Shown in pieces: positions 6,727 through 13,697 of a DNA stretch of 19,408 nt. Both the position numbers and the translations under genes were made by a program. The DNA comes from JACQFK01 sp035644495. GTDB lineage: Bacteria > Planctomycetota > MHYJ01 > JACPRB01. The notes under the pieces were generated by a model, which saw only the letters and a list, made by a program, of their open reading frames with translations, was not told the DNA's origin and searched no databases. The DNA lies in NCBI GenBank assembly GCA_035644495.1, contig DASQOM010000021.1, positions 1 to 19,408 of the forward strand, in the 5' to 3' direction. Every line of letters starts with the position of its first letter. Position 1 is the stretch's first letter.

Positions 6727-8213
6727 AACGGGCGCAATGGCACGACCTGGCCCGGAAGCTCGACTGGGACTTCACCTACGTCGACCCGAAGGACGTCTTT
6801 CCCCAAGCCATCTCCGGCCGCCCTTGGCTCCCCCACTCCGAATGGAAGGACTGGGACGAGCCCTACCGCACGTCGTTCGCGGAATACGTCGCCACCCAGC
6901 ATGCCAAAGAGGAGTCCGTCCAGTCGGTGCGGAAGGCCGTCGGCCGCGTCGAGGACTTCCAGAAGCTCGACCCCTCCTGGCTGAACGGCCTCAAGCTGCA
7001 CTCGGCGACGCTGCCGCTGGCGGAGTTCGCGGCGGTGATCGGCAACCTGCGGGCGGCCCGCTTCGGCCGCGACAGCGCCTGGCGCAACACCGCGACGTTC
7101 GGGGCGCTGGACGAGGTCCGCCACACGCAGATCCCGCTGCTGCTGATGCACGACCTCGTGAAGTGGAACCCCCAGTTCGACTGGACCCACAAGTTCTTCC
7201 ACACGAACAACTGGGTGGCCATCGCCGGCCGGCACCTTATTGACGAGCTCCTGCTGGGCGGCAACCCCATCGAGTTCGCCGTCGCGACCAATTTCGTGTT
7301 CGAGACCGGGTTCACCAACCTTCAGTTCGTGGGCCTCGCCTCGCTCGCCCACGCTGCCGGCGACCGCATGTTCGAGAAGATGGTGCAGAGCATCCAGACC
7401 GACGAGGCACGGCATTCCCAGATCGGCCCCGCAGTCCTCCGCACCCTCGTGAAGCACGACCCCGAATACGCCCAGTACCTCCTCGACAAGTGGTTCTGGC
7501 GCACCTGGCTCTTCTTCGCCGTCGTCACCGGCTTCAGCATGGACTACCTGACGCCCCTGAAGCACCGCACCCAGTCCTTCAAGGAGTTCATGCAGGAGTG
7601 GGTCCTGGACCAGTTCCAGCGCACGCTCGTCGAGTTCGGCCTTCGCAAGCCCTGGTACTGGGACCAGTTCCTCGGCGCCCTCGACTACTACCACCATATG
7701 GTCTACGCGAGCGCGTACACGTACCGCGCGACCGTGTGGTTCGACTTCGCCCTGCCCGGCCCCGAGGAGCGCGAGTGGCTGCGCTCCAAGTATGCCGACA
7801 GCTGGCCCCAGCTGGATCCGGTCTGGGAGCGCGTCAGCGACCGCTGGCGCAAAAGCGGCCCGGGGGTCGAGTGGTACACCCACGGCGCGACGCCCGTGAC
7901 CTTCTGCGACCTCTGCCAGCTCGTCCTTTGCGGAGGCACGCCGGCCCGCAATACGGCGCAGGTCGTGGAGCACGGCGGCAGGAAGTACATCTTCTGCTCG
8001 GAACCCTGCCGCTGGATCTTCCTGAAGGAGCCGGAGCGCTATGCCTCGCATCAGGACGTCGTCAAGCGCATCCTGGCCGGCGAGGCGCCGGCGAACCTGA
8101 TCGAGCTGCTGACCAAATACTTCTCCCTGACCCAGGACATGTGGGGCAAGGACGTGGCCCGCGGCGATTACGCCTGGATGCGCGAGCCTGCGGCTGCGCC
8201 CGTCGTGCGATAG
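6720..8213 (+). CDS. tmoA: Toluene-4-monooxygenase-type diiron hydroxylase, alpha (catalytic) subunit with zinc-type YHS region
   Basis: The product is 497 aa, close to TmoA (about 500), from a GTG start; no other in-frame start exists before the stop at 6660. This subunit inserts O2-derived oxygen into hydrocarbon or aromatic substrates. All diiron ligands are visible: E102 (AEFAA), E132 and H135 (DEVRH), E195 (FETGFTN), E229 and H232 (DEARH). The active-site threonine is T199. PWYWDQF near 311-317 is also family-typical. At the C-terminus a YHS-like region has C396-DL-C399, C404, C426 and C430, matching the four-cysteine zinc site known from phenol hydroxylase alpha subunits; TmoA of Pseudomonas, as I recall it, lacks these cysteines. 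The T4MO gate residue G103 corresponds to A101. First gene of the operon. Substrate cannot be inferred. Confidence 0.95.
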   Translation: MLKRAQWHDLARKLDWDFTYVDPKDVFPQAISGRPWLPHSEWKDWDEPYRTSFAEYVATQHAKEESVQSVRKAVGRVEDFQKLDPSWLNGLKLHSATLPLAEFAAVIGNLRAARFGRDSAWRNTATFGALDEVRHTQIPLLLMHDLVKWNPQFDWTHKFFHTNNWVAIAGRHLIDELLLGGNPIEFAVATNFVFETGFTNLQFVGLASLAHAAGDRMFEKMVQSIQTDEARHSQIGPAVLRTLVKHDPEYAQYLLDKWFWRTWLFFAVVTGFSMDYLTPLKHRTQSFKEFMQEWVLDQFQRTLVEFGLRKPWYWDQFLGALDYYHHMVYASAYTYRATVWFDFALPGPEEREWLRSKYADSWPQLDPVWERVSDRWRKSGPGVEWYTHGATPVTFCDLCQLVLCGGTPARNTAQVVEHGGRKYIFCSEPCRWIFLKEPERYASHQDVVKRILAGEAPANLIELLTKYFSLTQDMWGKDVARGDYAWMREPAAAPVVR

Positions 8214-8225
8214 GAGACGATCCGA

Positions 8226-8468
8226 ATGCTGGTTCCGCTGTACGGGTTTCTCAAGGGCGACACGATCGGCCTGATCATCCTGGCGCAGGATACCGACACG
8301 ATCCGCGAAGTCGGGGCGAAACTCCAGGAGGCGGCCTGCATCCGCGTCGCCCCCGCGGCCGCCGTCGAGGTACGTCACGGCGACCAGGTGCTCGATCCGG
8401 ACCGGACCGTGGCCGAACTCGGGCTCGGGGCGCTGGAGCGGGTCGACGTGATCCCGAAGGAGTCCTGA
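8226..8468 (+). CDS. tmoB: Toluene-4-monooxygenase-type gamma subunit (TmoB-like)
   Basis: The product is 80 aa; TmoB has 84. It is the small ubiquitin-like subunit bound to the hydroxylase alpha chain. Recognisable features are an N-terminal strand PLYGFLKGDTIGLIILAQ, a central helix TIREVGAKLQEA, RVAP at residues 40-43, and the closing LGLGALERVDVIP, which parallels the end of TmoB. AGGAG (8212-8216) overlaps the alpha-subunit stop codon and sits 9 nt before the ATG. Its own stop overlaps the next start by one base (TGATG), so the two are probably translationally coupled. Small and divergent, but position and pattern agree. Confidence 0.9.
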   Translation: MLVPLYGFLKGDTIGLIILAQDTDTIREVGAKLQEAACIRVAPAAAVEVRHGDQVLDPDRTVAELGLGALERVDVIPKES

Positions 8469-9064
8469 TGGGTTTGCTGCGCGCGGCCGCCCTGGACGAA
8501 CTGACGGCGTCGCTGACGCCCCGCATCGTCGGCGGAACGAAGGTCCTCCTGGTCCGCGTCGGCGGCACGGTGAGCGCGTTCGAAGACCGCTGCGCGCACC
8601 TGGGCCAGCCGTTGAGCGGGGGCTCCCTCGAAAACGGCACCCTGACCTGCCCCGCCCACGAGTGGCAGTATGACGCGCGGACGGGTCGCGGGGTCAATCC
8701 GCAGACGGCCTGCCTCAAGGCATTTCCCGTGACGATCCGGGAGGGACAGATCCTGCTCGACCTCGACGCGCGGCCTCCCGCCCCCGAGGATGTCGTGGGG
8801 CCGGTGCTGGAGGCCGGAGACACCGCCCGCGCGGTCGTGGAAGCGATCCGCCGCCTCAACGGGAGGGTCGAGATCATCGACCGCGGCGCCTACGTCCGCG
8901 TCCAGGTCCCCCGCCGTTGCGTCGTCACGCGGGAGGCCATCGAACGCTCGCTCGGCTACGAGTTCCATCTGCCGGGGGACCTCGAGCGCGTCATGCCCGC
9001 GTTCCAGGGGCGCTTCAGCGTCTCCGAGGACGAAGCCGTCTGGCTCTTCGAGGAGGCCCGATGA
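8468..9064 (+). CDS. Fused Rieske ferredoxin-effector protein (TmoC-TmoD fusion)
   Basis: One uninterrupted frame encodes 198 aa with two domains. Residues 1-100 are a Rieske ferredoxin like TmoC: C42-x-H44 and C61-x-x-H64 bind the 2Fe-2S cluster, in CAHLGQPL and CPAHEWQYD. Residues 107-198 are an MmoB/DmpM-type effector like TmoD: VGPVLEAGDTARAVVEAI, then DRGAYVRVQ (138-146), LGYEFHLPGDLE and a FSVSEDEAVWLF end. Only about 6-8 residues (ARPPAPED) join them. In characterised toluene monooxygenases these are separate proteins: the ferredoxin delivers electrons, the effector tunes the active site, and both bind the same face of the hydroxylase. AAGGAG (8457-8462) precedes the ATG; the stop overlaps the beta-subunit start (ATGA). 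The domains are intact, so a sequencing error is unlikely. Confidence 0.95.
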   Translation: MGLLRAAALDELTASLTPRIVGGTKVLLVRVGGTVSAFEDRCAHLGQPLSGGSLENGTLTCPAHEWQYDARTGRGVNPQTACLKAFPVTIREGQILLDLDARPPAPEDVVGPVLEAGDTARAVVEAIRRLNGRVEIIDRGAYVRVQVPRRCVVTREAIERSLGYEFHLPGDLERVMPAFQGRFSVSEDEAVWLFEEAR

Positions 9065-10050
9065 GCGCGCGGCGCACGTACTGGCACCTCGAGGGCCTGA
9101 AGCGGGCCCCGACCGACTACGAGATCACCAGCTCGCGGCTGCTCTATCATCCCACGAAGGGCTTCGAAGTCGATGTCCCGCTCGCGGAATGGTACCGGCG
9201 CCACGTGAAGAACTCGCCGTTCGTGCTGGCGGATGCCGAGCGGTTCTCGGATCCCCGCGAGACGACGTACGCCTCCTATACCCGGCTCCAGAAGGATCAG
9301 GAGCAGCAGGCCCAGGACTTCCTCGACGCGATGGAGGCGCCCGACTACGACCGGGCCCTCCCGGCCGGATGGATCACGCTGCTCTCCCGGACGCTCGCGC
9401 CGCTGCGATACCCTCTGCACGCGATGCAGATGATGGCCGCCTACGTGGGCCAGTCGGCTCCCGGGGGGAAAATCGTGATCGCCGCGCTGTTCCAGGCGGC
9501 GGACGAGATGCGCCGCGTTCAGCGGATCGCCTACCGGATGGCCCAGATCCAGCAGACCCGGCCTGCCTTCGGCCGGGACAGCCGGGAGATCTGGGAGCGC
9601 GACCCGCAGTGGCAGCCGATGCGGAAGCTCGTCGAGCGGATGCTCGTCACCTACGACTGGGCCGAGGCGCTGGTCGCGCTGAACGTCGTCCTGAAGCCGC
9701 TGTTCGACGAGCTCTTCATGGTGCAGTTCGGCGGGGTCGCCGCCCAGTCCGGGGATCCGCTGCTGGGCCGGGTTCTCCTGTCGCTCAATGCCGACTGCCT
9801 CTGGCATCGCGACTGGACGCGGACGCTCCTCAAGCTCGCGGTCGACGAGCGGCCGGAAAATCAGGGGGTCCTGCGCGGCTGGATCCGCCGCTGGCACAGC
9901 GAAGCGATTCCCGCGGTCGCCCCCTTCGGCCCCGTCTTCGAAGCGGGCGGCCCGTCCGTGGGCTCGCGCTTCGCGGGCGTCATGGCCCGCCTCCACCAGC
10001 TGTGCCGGGAATACTGGGCGTCCGCGGGACTGTCGTCGTCGACGGAGTGA
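9061..10050 (+). CDS. tmoE: Toluene-4-monooxygenase-type hydroxylase, beta subunit
   Basis: The product is 329 aa, slightly longer than typical TmoE. Clear matches to the family are the start RTYWHLEGLKRAPTDYEITS, then PLAEWYRRH, LAPLRYPLHAMQMMAAYV (about 111-128), ADEMRRVQRIAYR, YDWAEALVALNVVLKP and HRDWTRTLLK. Beta subunits share the alpha fold but carry no iron; they form the (alpha-beta-gamma)2 core. The ATG lies in an ATGA overlap with the fusion gene, with AGGAGG (9051-9056) 4 nt upstream. The order alpha, gamma, Rieske, effector, beta is that of tmoABCDE; the reductase gene tmoF, which would come next, is replaced by a sensor kinase 7 nt downstream. Confidence 0.94.
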   Translation: MSARRTYWHLEGLKRAPTDYEITSSRLLYHPTKGFEVDVPLAEWYRRHVKNSPFVLADAERFSDPRETTYASYTRLQKDQEQQAQDFLDAMEAPDYDRALPAGWITLLSRTLAPLRYPLHAMQMMAAYVGQSAPGGKIVIAALFQAADEMRRVQRIAYRMAQIQQTRPAFGRDSREIWERDPQWQPMRKLVERMLVTYDWAEALVALNVVLKPLFDELFMVQFGGVAAQSGDPLLGRVLLSLNADCLWHRDWTRTLLKLAVDERPENQGVLRGWIRRWHSEAIPAVAPFGPVFEAGGPSVGSRFAGVMARLHQLCREYWASAGLSSSTE

Positions 10051-10057
10051 GCGATCG

Positions 10058-11596
10058 ATGAACCCCCCACGCGTCCCGGGAGCCCCGAGAGCGACGACGC
10101 CCGCGGTCCCGCACGAGCTCGCCGCTCAGATCCTCGAAGGGAGCATCAACGGGATCGTGGCGGTCGATGCCGGTCTCCGGATCACCCTCTGGAACCGGAG
10201 GATGGAGGAGATCTACGGCGTGGCGGCGATCGACGTCGTGGGCCGTCCGCTTTACGACGCCTTCCCCTTCATCGAAAGAACCGAGGGGCCGGATATCCGC
10301 CGCGCTCTGGACGGGGAGGTCCTCCGACCGGAAGGCCGGAGCTTCCCGATCCCGGCGCAAGGGCGGGCGGGCTTCTTCGAGGCCTATTATGCCCCGCTCC
10401 GGCGCGAGGACGGCTCGATCGCCGGCGCGTTCGCGGTCGTCCGCGACATCACCGAGCAGCGCCGCACCGAGGAGCGGCTGGAGGAAAGCGAAGCGCGGTT
10501 CCGGACGATGGCGGACGGGGCGCCCGTGCTGCTCTGGATGGCCGGCCGGGACGCCCTGTGCACGTTCTTCAACCAGGGCTGGCTCACCTTCACCGGCCGG
10601 ACCCTCGAGGCCGAATACGGAACCGGATGGGCCGGCGGCGTCCACCCCGAAGACTTCCAGCCCTGCATGCACCTCTTCATGAACGCCTTCGTGGAGCGCC
10701 GGGACTTCCGGATGGAGTATCGGCTGCGCCGCGCCGACGGCCAGTACCGCTGGATCCTCGACACCGGCCGCCCCCGCTTCGCCTCCGACGGCAGTTTCGA
10801 GGGCTTCATCGGGTCCTGCATCGATATCACCGAACTCCGCGAGTCCTCCGCCGCGCTCGCCCGTCTTAACGACGAATTGGAGGACCGCGTCGAAATGCGG
10901 ACGTCGGAGCTCAAGCATGTCAACGCGGAGCTGGAATCGTTCTCCTACTCCGTCTCGCACGACCTCCGCGCCCCGCTTCGGGCCGTCGACGGCTTCAGCA
11001 AGATCCTGATGGAGCTCCACGGCGGAAGCCTCGACGAGAACGCGAGGCATTATCTCAAGCGCATCTGCGCCTGCGCCGAGCGCATGGGGGACCTCATCGA
11101 CGACCTCCTGACCCTCGCGCACTTGACCCGCGCCGTGCTCACCCCCACCCGGATCGACCTCGGCCAGATCGCCCGCGTCGTCGTCGACGACCTGCGGAAA
11201 GCCGGTCCCGACCGCCGGATCGACATCGTCATCGCCGACGGCCTGTTGGCGACGGCCGACCGGCGACTCCTCCGCATCGCGCTGGAAAACCTGATCGGGA
11301 ACGCCTGGAAGTTCACCCGCAAGCGCGCGGATGCCCGGATCGAGGTCGGGCTCCAGGCCGCGCCCGGCGGGCGGTCCTTCTTCTTCGTGCGCGACAACGG
11401 CGCCGGCTTCGACATGACTTACGCCGCGAAGCTTTTCGCCCCCTTCCAGCGGCTGCACCACGAAGCGGACTTCGAAGGGACCGGCATCGGGTTGGCGACC
11501 GTCGCCAGGATCATCCAGCGCCACGGCGGCCGGATCTGGGCGGAGGGCAAGCCCGACAAGGGCGCGACCTTCTCCTTCACCCTGCGCGAGGCCTGA
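10058..11596 (+). CDS. Soluble double-PAS sensor histidine kinase
   Basis: The product is 512 aa with no membrane segment. PAS domain 1 spans about residues 22-134 and ends FAVVRDITEQ. A PAS-PAC domain at about 145-262 has WLTFTG, GWAGGVHPED and ends GSCIDITEL. A coiled coil covers 262-293. The HisKA H-box is SVSHDLRAPLRAV with H301. The ATPase domain has N-box ENLIGNAWKFT (410-420), G1 box DNGAGFD (446-452), F-box FAPFQRLH and G2 box GTGIGLA (474-480). The residue four after H301 is Ala, not the Thr/Asn linked to phosphatase activity in HisKA kinases. The HDLRAPLR form is common in phytochrome-like kinases. Two PAS domains in the cytoplasm could sense the monooxygenase's substrate, as TodS/TmoS do for aromatics, but that is inference. 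Confidence 0.93.
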   Translation: MNPPRVPGAPRATTPAVPHELAAQILEGSINGIVAVDAGLRITLWNRRMEEIYGVAAIDVVGRPLYDAFPFIERTEGPDIRRALDGEVLRPEGRSFPIPAQGRAGFFEAYYAPLRREDGSIAGAFAVVRDITEQRRTEERLEESEARFRTMADGAPVLLWMAGRDALCTFFNQGWLTFTGRTLEAEYGTGWAGGVHPEDFQPCMHLFMNAFVERRDFRMEYRLRRADGQYRWILDTGRPRFASDGSFEGFIGSCIDITELRESSAALARLNDELEDRVEMRTSELKHVNAELESFSYSVSHDLRAPLRAVDGFSKILMELHGGSLDENARHYLKRICACAERMGDLIDDLLTLAHLTRAVLTPTRIDLGQIARVVVDDLRKAGPDRRIDIVIADGLLATADRRLLRIALENLIGNAWKFTRKRADARIEVGLQAAPGGRSFFFVRDNGAGFDMTYAAKLFAPFQRLHHEADFEGTGIGLATVARIIQRHGGRIWAEGKPDKGATFSFTLREA

Positions 11597-11598
11597 GG

Positions 11599-12018
11599 AT
11601 GGACGCGGTGAAGAACCTCGTCCTGCTGGTCGAAGACAGCCCCGACGATGCCGAGCTGACGGAACTCGCGTTCCGGATGAACGGCATTGCGGCGGAGCTG
11701 ATCGTCGCCCGCGACGGCGTCGAAGCCCTCGAGTATCTGCACGCCGCCGGCCGGCGGACGCGCCTTCCCTCCGTGATCCTCCTGGACCTCAAGCTTCCCC
11801 GGGTCGACGGGCTGGAGGTGCTGCGGCGGCTCCGGTCGGATGAGCGGACGCGGTCGGTCCCGATCGTGGTGCTCAGCTCCTCGTCGGAGGAGTCGGACGT
11901 GCTGCTCAGCTACGAGTTCGGGGCCAACAGCTATATCCGCAAGCCGGTGGACTTCGCCCAGTTCTCCGAAACCGCCCGCCAGCTCGCCGGCGCCTGGCTG
12001 ACCGGAGGTCGCCGATGA
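11599..12018 (+). CDS. Rcp1-like single-domain response regulator
   Basis: The product is 139 aa, one receiver domain and no output domain. The acidic pocket is E12-D13, the phospho-acceptor is D63 (LLDLKLPRVDGLEVL), the switch serine is S93 and the conserved lysine is K115 (IRKPVDF). The VEDSPDDAEL start and the FGANSYIRKPVDFAQF end are typical of Rcp1-type regulators, which pair with phytochrome-like kinases. It starts 2 nt after the double-PAS kinase stop and overlaps the next gene by ATGA. It is the natural partner of one or both kinases here and can only pass phosphate on or act through protein contact. Confidence 0.93.
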   Translation: MDAVKNLVLLVEDSPDDAELTELAFRMNGIAAELIVARDGVEALEYLHAAGRRTRLPSVILLDLKLPRVDGLEVLRRLRSDERTRSVPIVVLSSSSEESDVLLSYEFGANSYIRKPVDFAQFSETARQLAGAWLTGGRR

Positions 12019-13154
12019 CGCGGCCCCTCAGCGTCCTGATCATCGAGGACTCGCAGGACGACGCCGACCTGATCCTGCACGAGCTGAAGCGCGGCGGCTA
12101 CGCCCCGTCGTACCGCCGGGTGGAGACCGAGGAGCAGATGACCGACGCGGTGAACCGCGGCCGCTGGGACGTGGTCCTGGCCGACTATGCCCTGCCGAGG
12201 TTCAGCGGGGTGACCGCTCTGGCCTTGCTCCGCCGCAGCGGGCTCGACCTCCCCTTCATCCTGGTGTCCGGGTGCATCGGCGAGGACGCGGCCGTGGCGG
12301 CGATGAAGGCGGGAGCGCACGACTATGTCATGAAGTCCACCCTGGGCCGTCTGGTTCCCGCGATCGAGCGCGAGCTCCGGGACGCGAAGGTGCGCCGCGA
12401 GCGCCGCGAAGCGGAGAAGGAGCTGGCCCTGCACGCCCAGGAGATCGAGGTCCTCAACCAGAAGCTCGCCGACGAGCAGGCCGAGCTGGCCACCTTCCAC
12501 GACCTGGTCACGCACGACGTGTCCAACTTCTCGATGGCGCTGCTGGGGGTCGTGGAGCGGCTCCTGCTGAAGGCGGACGGTCCGCTCACCGACAAGCAGG
12601 AGGACCTGCTCCGCCGCGCCAACCGCCAGGGTCTGGTGGTCAGCCGTCTCGCCGAAAACGCGAAGCTGTTCGCCCGCCTCCGCCGGCAGGGGCTCCAGGC
12701 CGAGCGCCAGCCGGTGCTGCTGCAGGAATCGATCCATCGCGCCGTCGAGACCGTCCGGGCGATGCACTTCGACCGCGACTTCGAGATCCAGGTCGACTGC
12801 GCGGCCGGCCTCTCCGTGTCGGCGATGCCGTTCCTGGAGAACGTCTTCCTGAACCTGCTGGACAACGCGGTCCGGCACTCGGTGAAGGAAGTGCACCCCG
12901 TCATCCGCGTCAAGGTCTACGAGCAGAACGAGCAGGTCCACATCACCTTCCGCAACGGGGCGAAGCTGGAGGACGAGGTCCGCCGCCATCTCTTCGAGCG
13001 GTACGCGAAGGGGCCGCGCTCCACCGGCACCGGGCTCGGGCTGGCCGTGGTCCGCGAGATCGTCGAGTCCCTGGGCGGCAGGATCTGGGCGGCCAACGTC
13101 GGGGGAGCGGAGAGCGATCACCTGGAAATCGTCGTTTCCCTGTCGAGGACCTGA
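12015..13154 (+). CDS. Receiver-histidine kinase fusion protein
   Basis: The product is 379 aa with a receiver domain first (about 5-122: E11-D12, phospho-acceptor D57 in LADYALPRFSG, lysine K107). A coiled-coil linker (123-158) follows, then a dimerisation domain with H-box FHDLVTHDVSNF (H167) and an ATPase domain. The H-box has the D-x-x-N pattern linked to phosphatase activity, unlike the upstream kinase. The N-box is ENVFLNLLDNAVRHS and the G2 box GTGLGL (338-343). The G1 box reads TFRNGAKLED, lacking the usual Asp and second Gly. Such a layout suits an intermediate in a phosphorelay: the receiver takes phosphate from the first kinase and controls this kinase. GGAGGT (12004-12009) precedes the ATG, which overlaps the preceding stop (ATGA). 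Confidence 0.92.
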   Translation: MTRPLSVLIIEDSQDDADLILHELKRGGYAPSYRRVETEEQMTDAVNRGRWDVVLADYALPRFSGVTALALLRRSGLDLPFILVSGCIGEDAAVAAMKAGAHDYVMKSTLGRLVPAIERELRDAKVRRERREAEKELALHAQEIEVLNQKLADEQAELATFHDLVTHDVSNFSMALLGVVERLLLKADGPLTDKQEDLLRRANRQGLVVSRLAENAKLFARLRRQGLQAERQPVLLQESIHRAVETVRAMHFDRDFEIQVDCAAGLSVSAMPFLENVFLNLLDNAVRHSVKEVHPVIRVKVYEQNEQVHITFRNGAKLEDEVRRHLFERYAKGPRSTGTGLGLAVVREIVESLGGRIWAANVGGAESDHLEIVVSLSRT

Positions 13155-13156
13155 CC

Positions 13157-13528
13157 ATGGCCCGCATCGTGATCCTGGAGGACGAGTCCGACATCGCCGA
13201 GCTGTACCGGATGGCGCTGGAGGACCGGGGCCATGAGATCCTCGCCATCCACGCGGACCTGGACGACGTCTTCTGCCCCGGTGGGGATCCGGCCCGCGGG
13301 GCGGAGCTCATCATCCTGGACGACCGTCTGGGCGGCGTCTCCGCGGTGCTGGCCCTGGGCCGGTTCCGGAAGCGGTTTCCCTCGGCCCGGATCATCGTGG
13401 TGAGCGCCGATCAGGACGCGCTGGATCTCGGCCTGGGCGGCGGCGCCGAGGCGGCCGAGAAGAAACCCCTCACCCTCCGCCGCCTGGCCGACGCCGTCGA
13501 TTCGCTGATGGCCCGCCCCACCGCCTGA
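13157..13528 (+). CDS. Single-domain response regulator (CheY-like)
   Basis: The product is 123 aa from ATG 13157, 2 nt after the preceding stop. It is one receiver domain: acidic residues E8-D9, phospho-acceptor D55 in LIILDDRLGG, switch serine S83 (VVSAD) and lysine K103 (EKKPL). The D55 loop (DDRLGG) lacks the usual proline, and the helix-4 region is short and glycine-rich (LGLGGGAE), so it is more divergent than the other two receivers. No output domain. Last gene of the eight-gene run; a pair of hairpin repeats follows. Target unknown; a terminal phosphate acceptor for the receiver-kinase is likely. Confidence 0.88.
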   Translation: MARIVILEDESDIAELYRMALEDRGHEILAIHADLDDVFCPGGDPARGAELIILDDRLGGVSAVLALGRFRKRFPSARIIVVSADQDALDLGLGGGAEAAEKKPLTLRRLADAVDSLMARPTA

Positions 13529-13532
13529 TCCC

Positions 13533-13620
13533 CAAACAAGCCCGTCTTGTTTGTGGTTCGAAATTGCATCCTGGTTTCCCACAAACAGGACGGGCTTGTT
13601 TGAGGTTCGTGATTGCATCC
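13533..13620 (+). repeat. Two 39-bp imperfect direct repeats, each a hairpin with a mutually inverted loop
   Basis: Unit 1 (13533-13571) and unit 2 (13582-13620) share the arms CAAACA and CTTGTTTG and the tails GGTTCG and ATTGCATCC, with 10 bp between units. Each unit starts with a hairpin: an 8-bp stem (perfect in unit 1, one G-U in unit 2) and a 5-nt loop. The loops are CCCGT and ACGGG, exact reverse complements. The two hairpins could therefore kiss, or open into one 21-bp duplex with one mismatch. No T-tract follows, so ordinary termination is not indicated. It lies 4 nt after the last signalling gene. Confidence 0.85.
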
Positions 13621-13655
13621 CGTCGCTTTCCATCTGGACCCCGGGCCTCGAGCGT

Positions 13656-13661
13656 TATACT
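13656..13661 (+). promoter_or_regulatory. Possible -10 box (TATACT) before the DUF2199 gene
   Basis: TATACT lies 36 nt before the GTG at 13698. A matching -35 box is poor (TCTGGA at 13633-13638, 17-bp spacing). The location just past the hairpin repeats fits a fresh start of transcription. Confidence 0.33.
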
Positions 13662-13697
13662 CTAGGCCGGGTTCGACCGGGCCAAGGAGGGAGTCCC

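Noticed and set aside
4383..8378. 1331-codon reverse open frame across dus, thuA-like and the alpha-subunit gene
   Set aside because: It is antisense to three well-supported genes, has low-complexity Arg/Ala/Gly/Asp/Val content and no recognisable domain. Long antisense frames are expected in GC-rich coding DNA.
8468..9064. Fusion as a product of a frameshift or assembly error
   Set aside because: The two domains share one frame with no stop, have normal codon character throughout, and join through a short Pro-rich linker; an error would have to remove a stop and a start exactly.
9980..11524. 514-codon reverse open frame over the histidine kinase
   Set aside because: Antisense to a kinase with all H, N, G1, F and G2 boxes in place.
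13533..13620. Minimal CRISPR array
   Set aside because: Only two units, a 10-bp gap far too short for a spacer, a diverged core, and no cas genes nearby.
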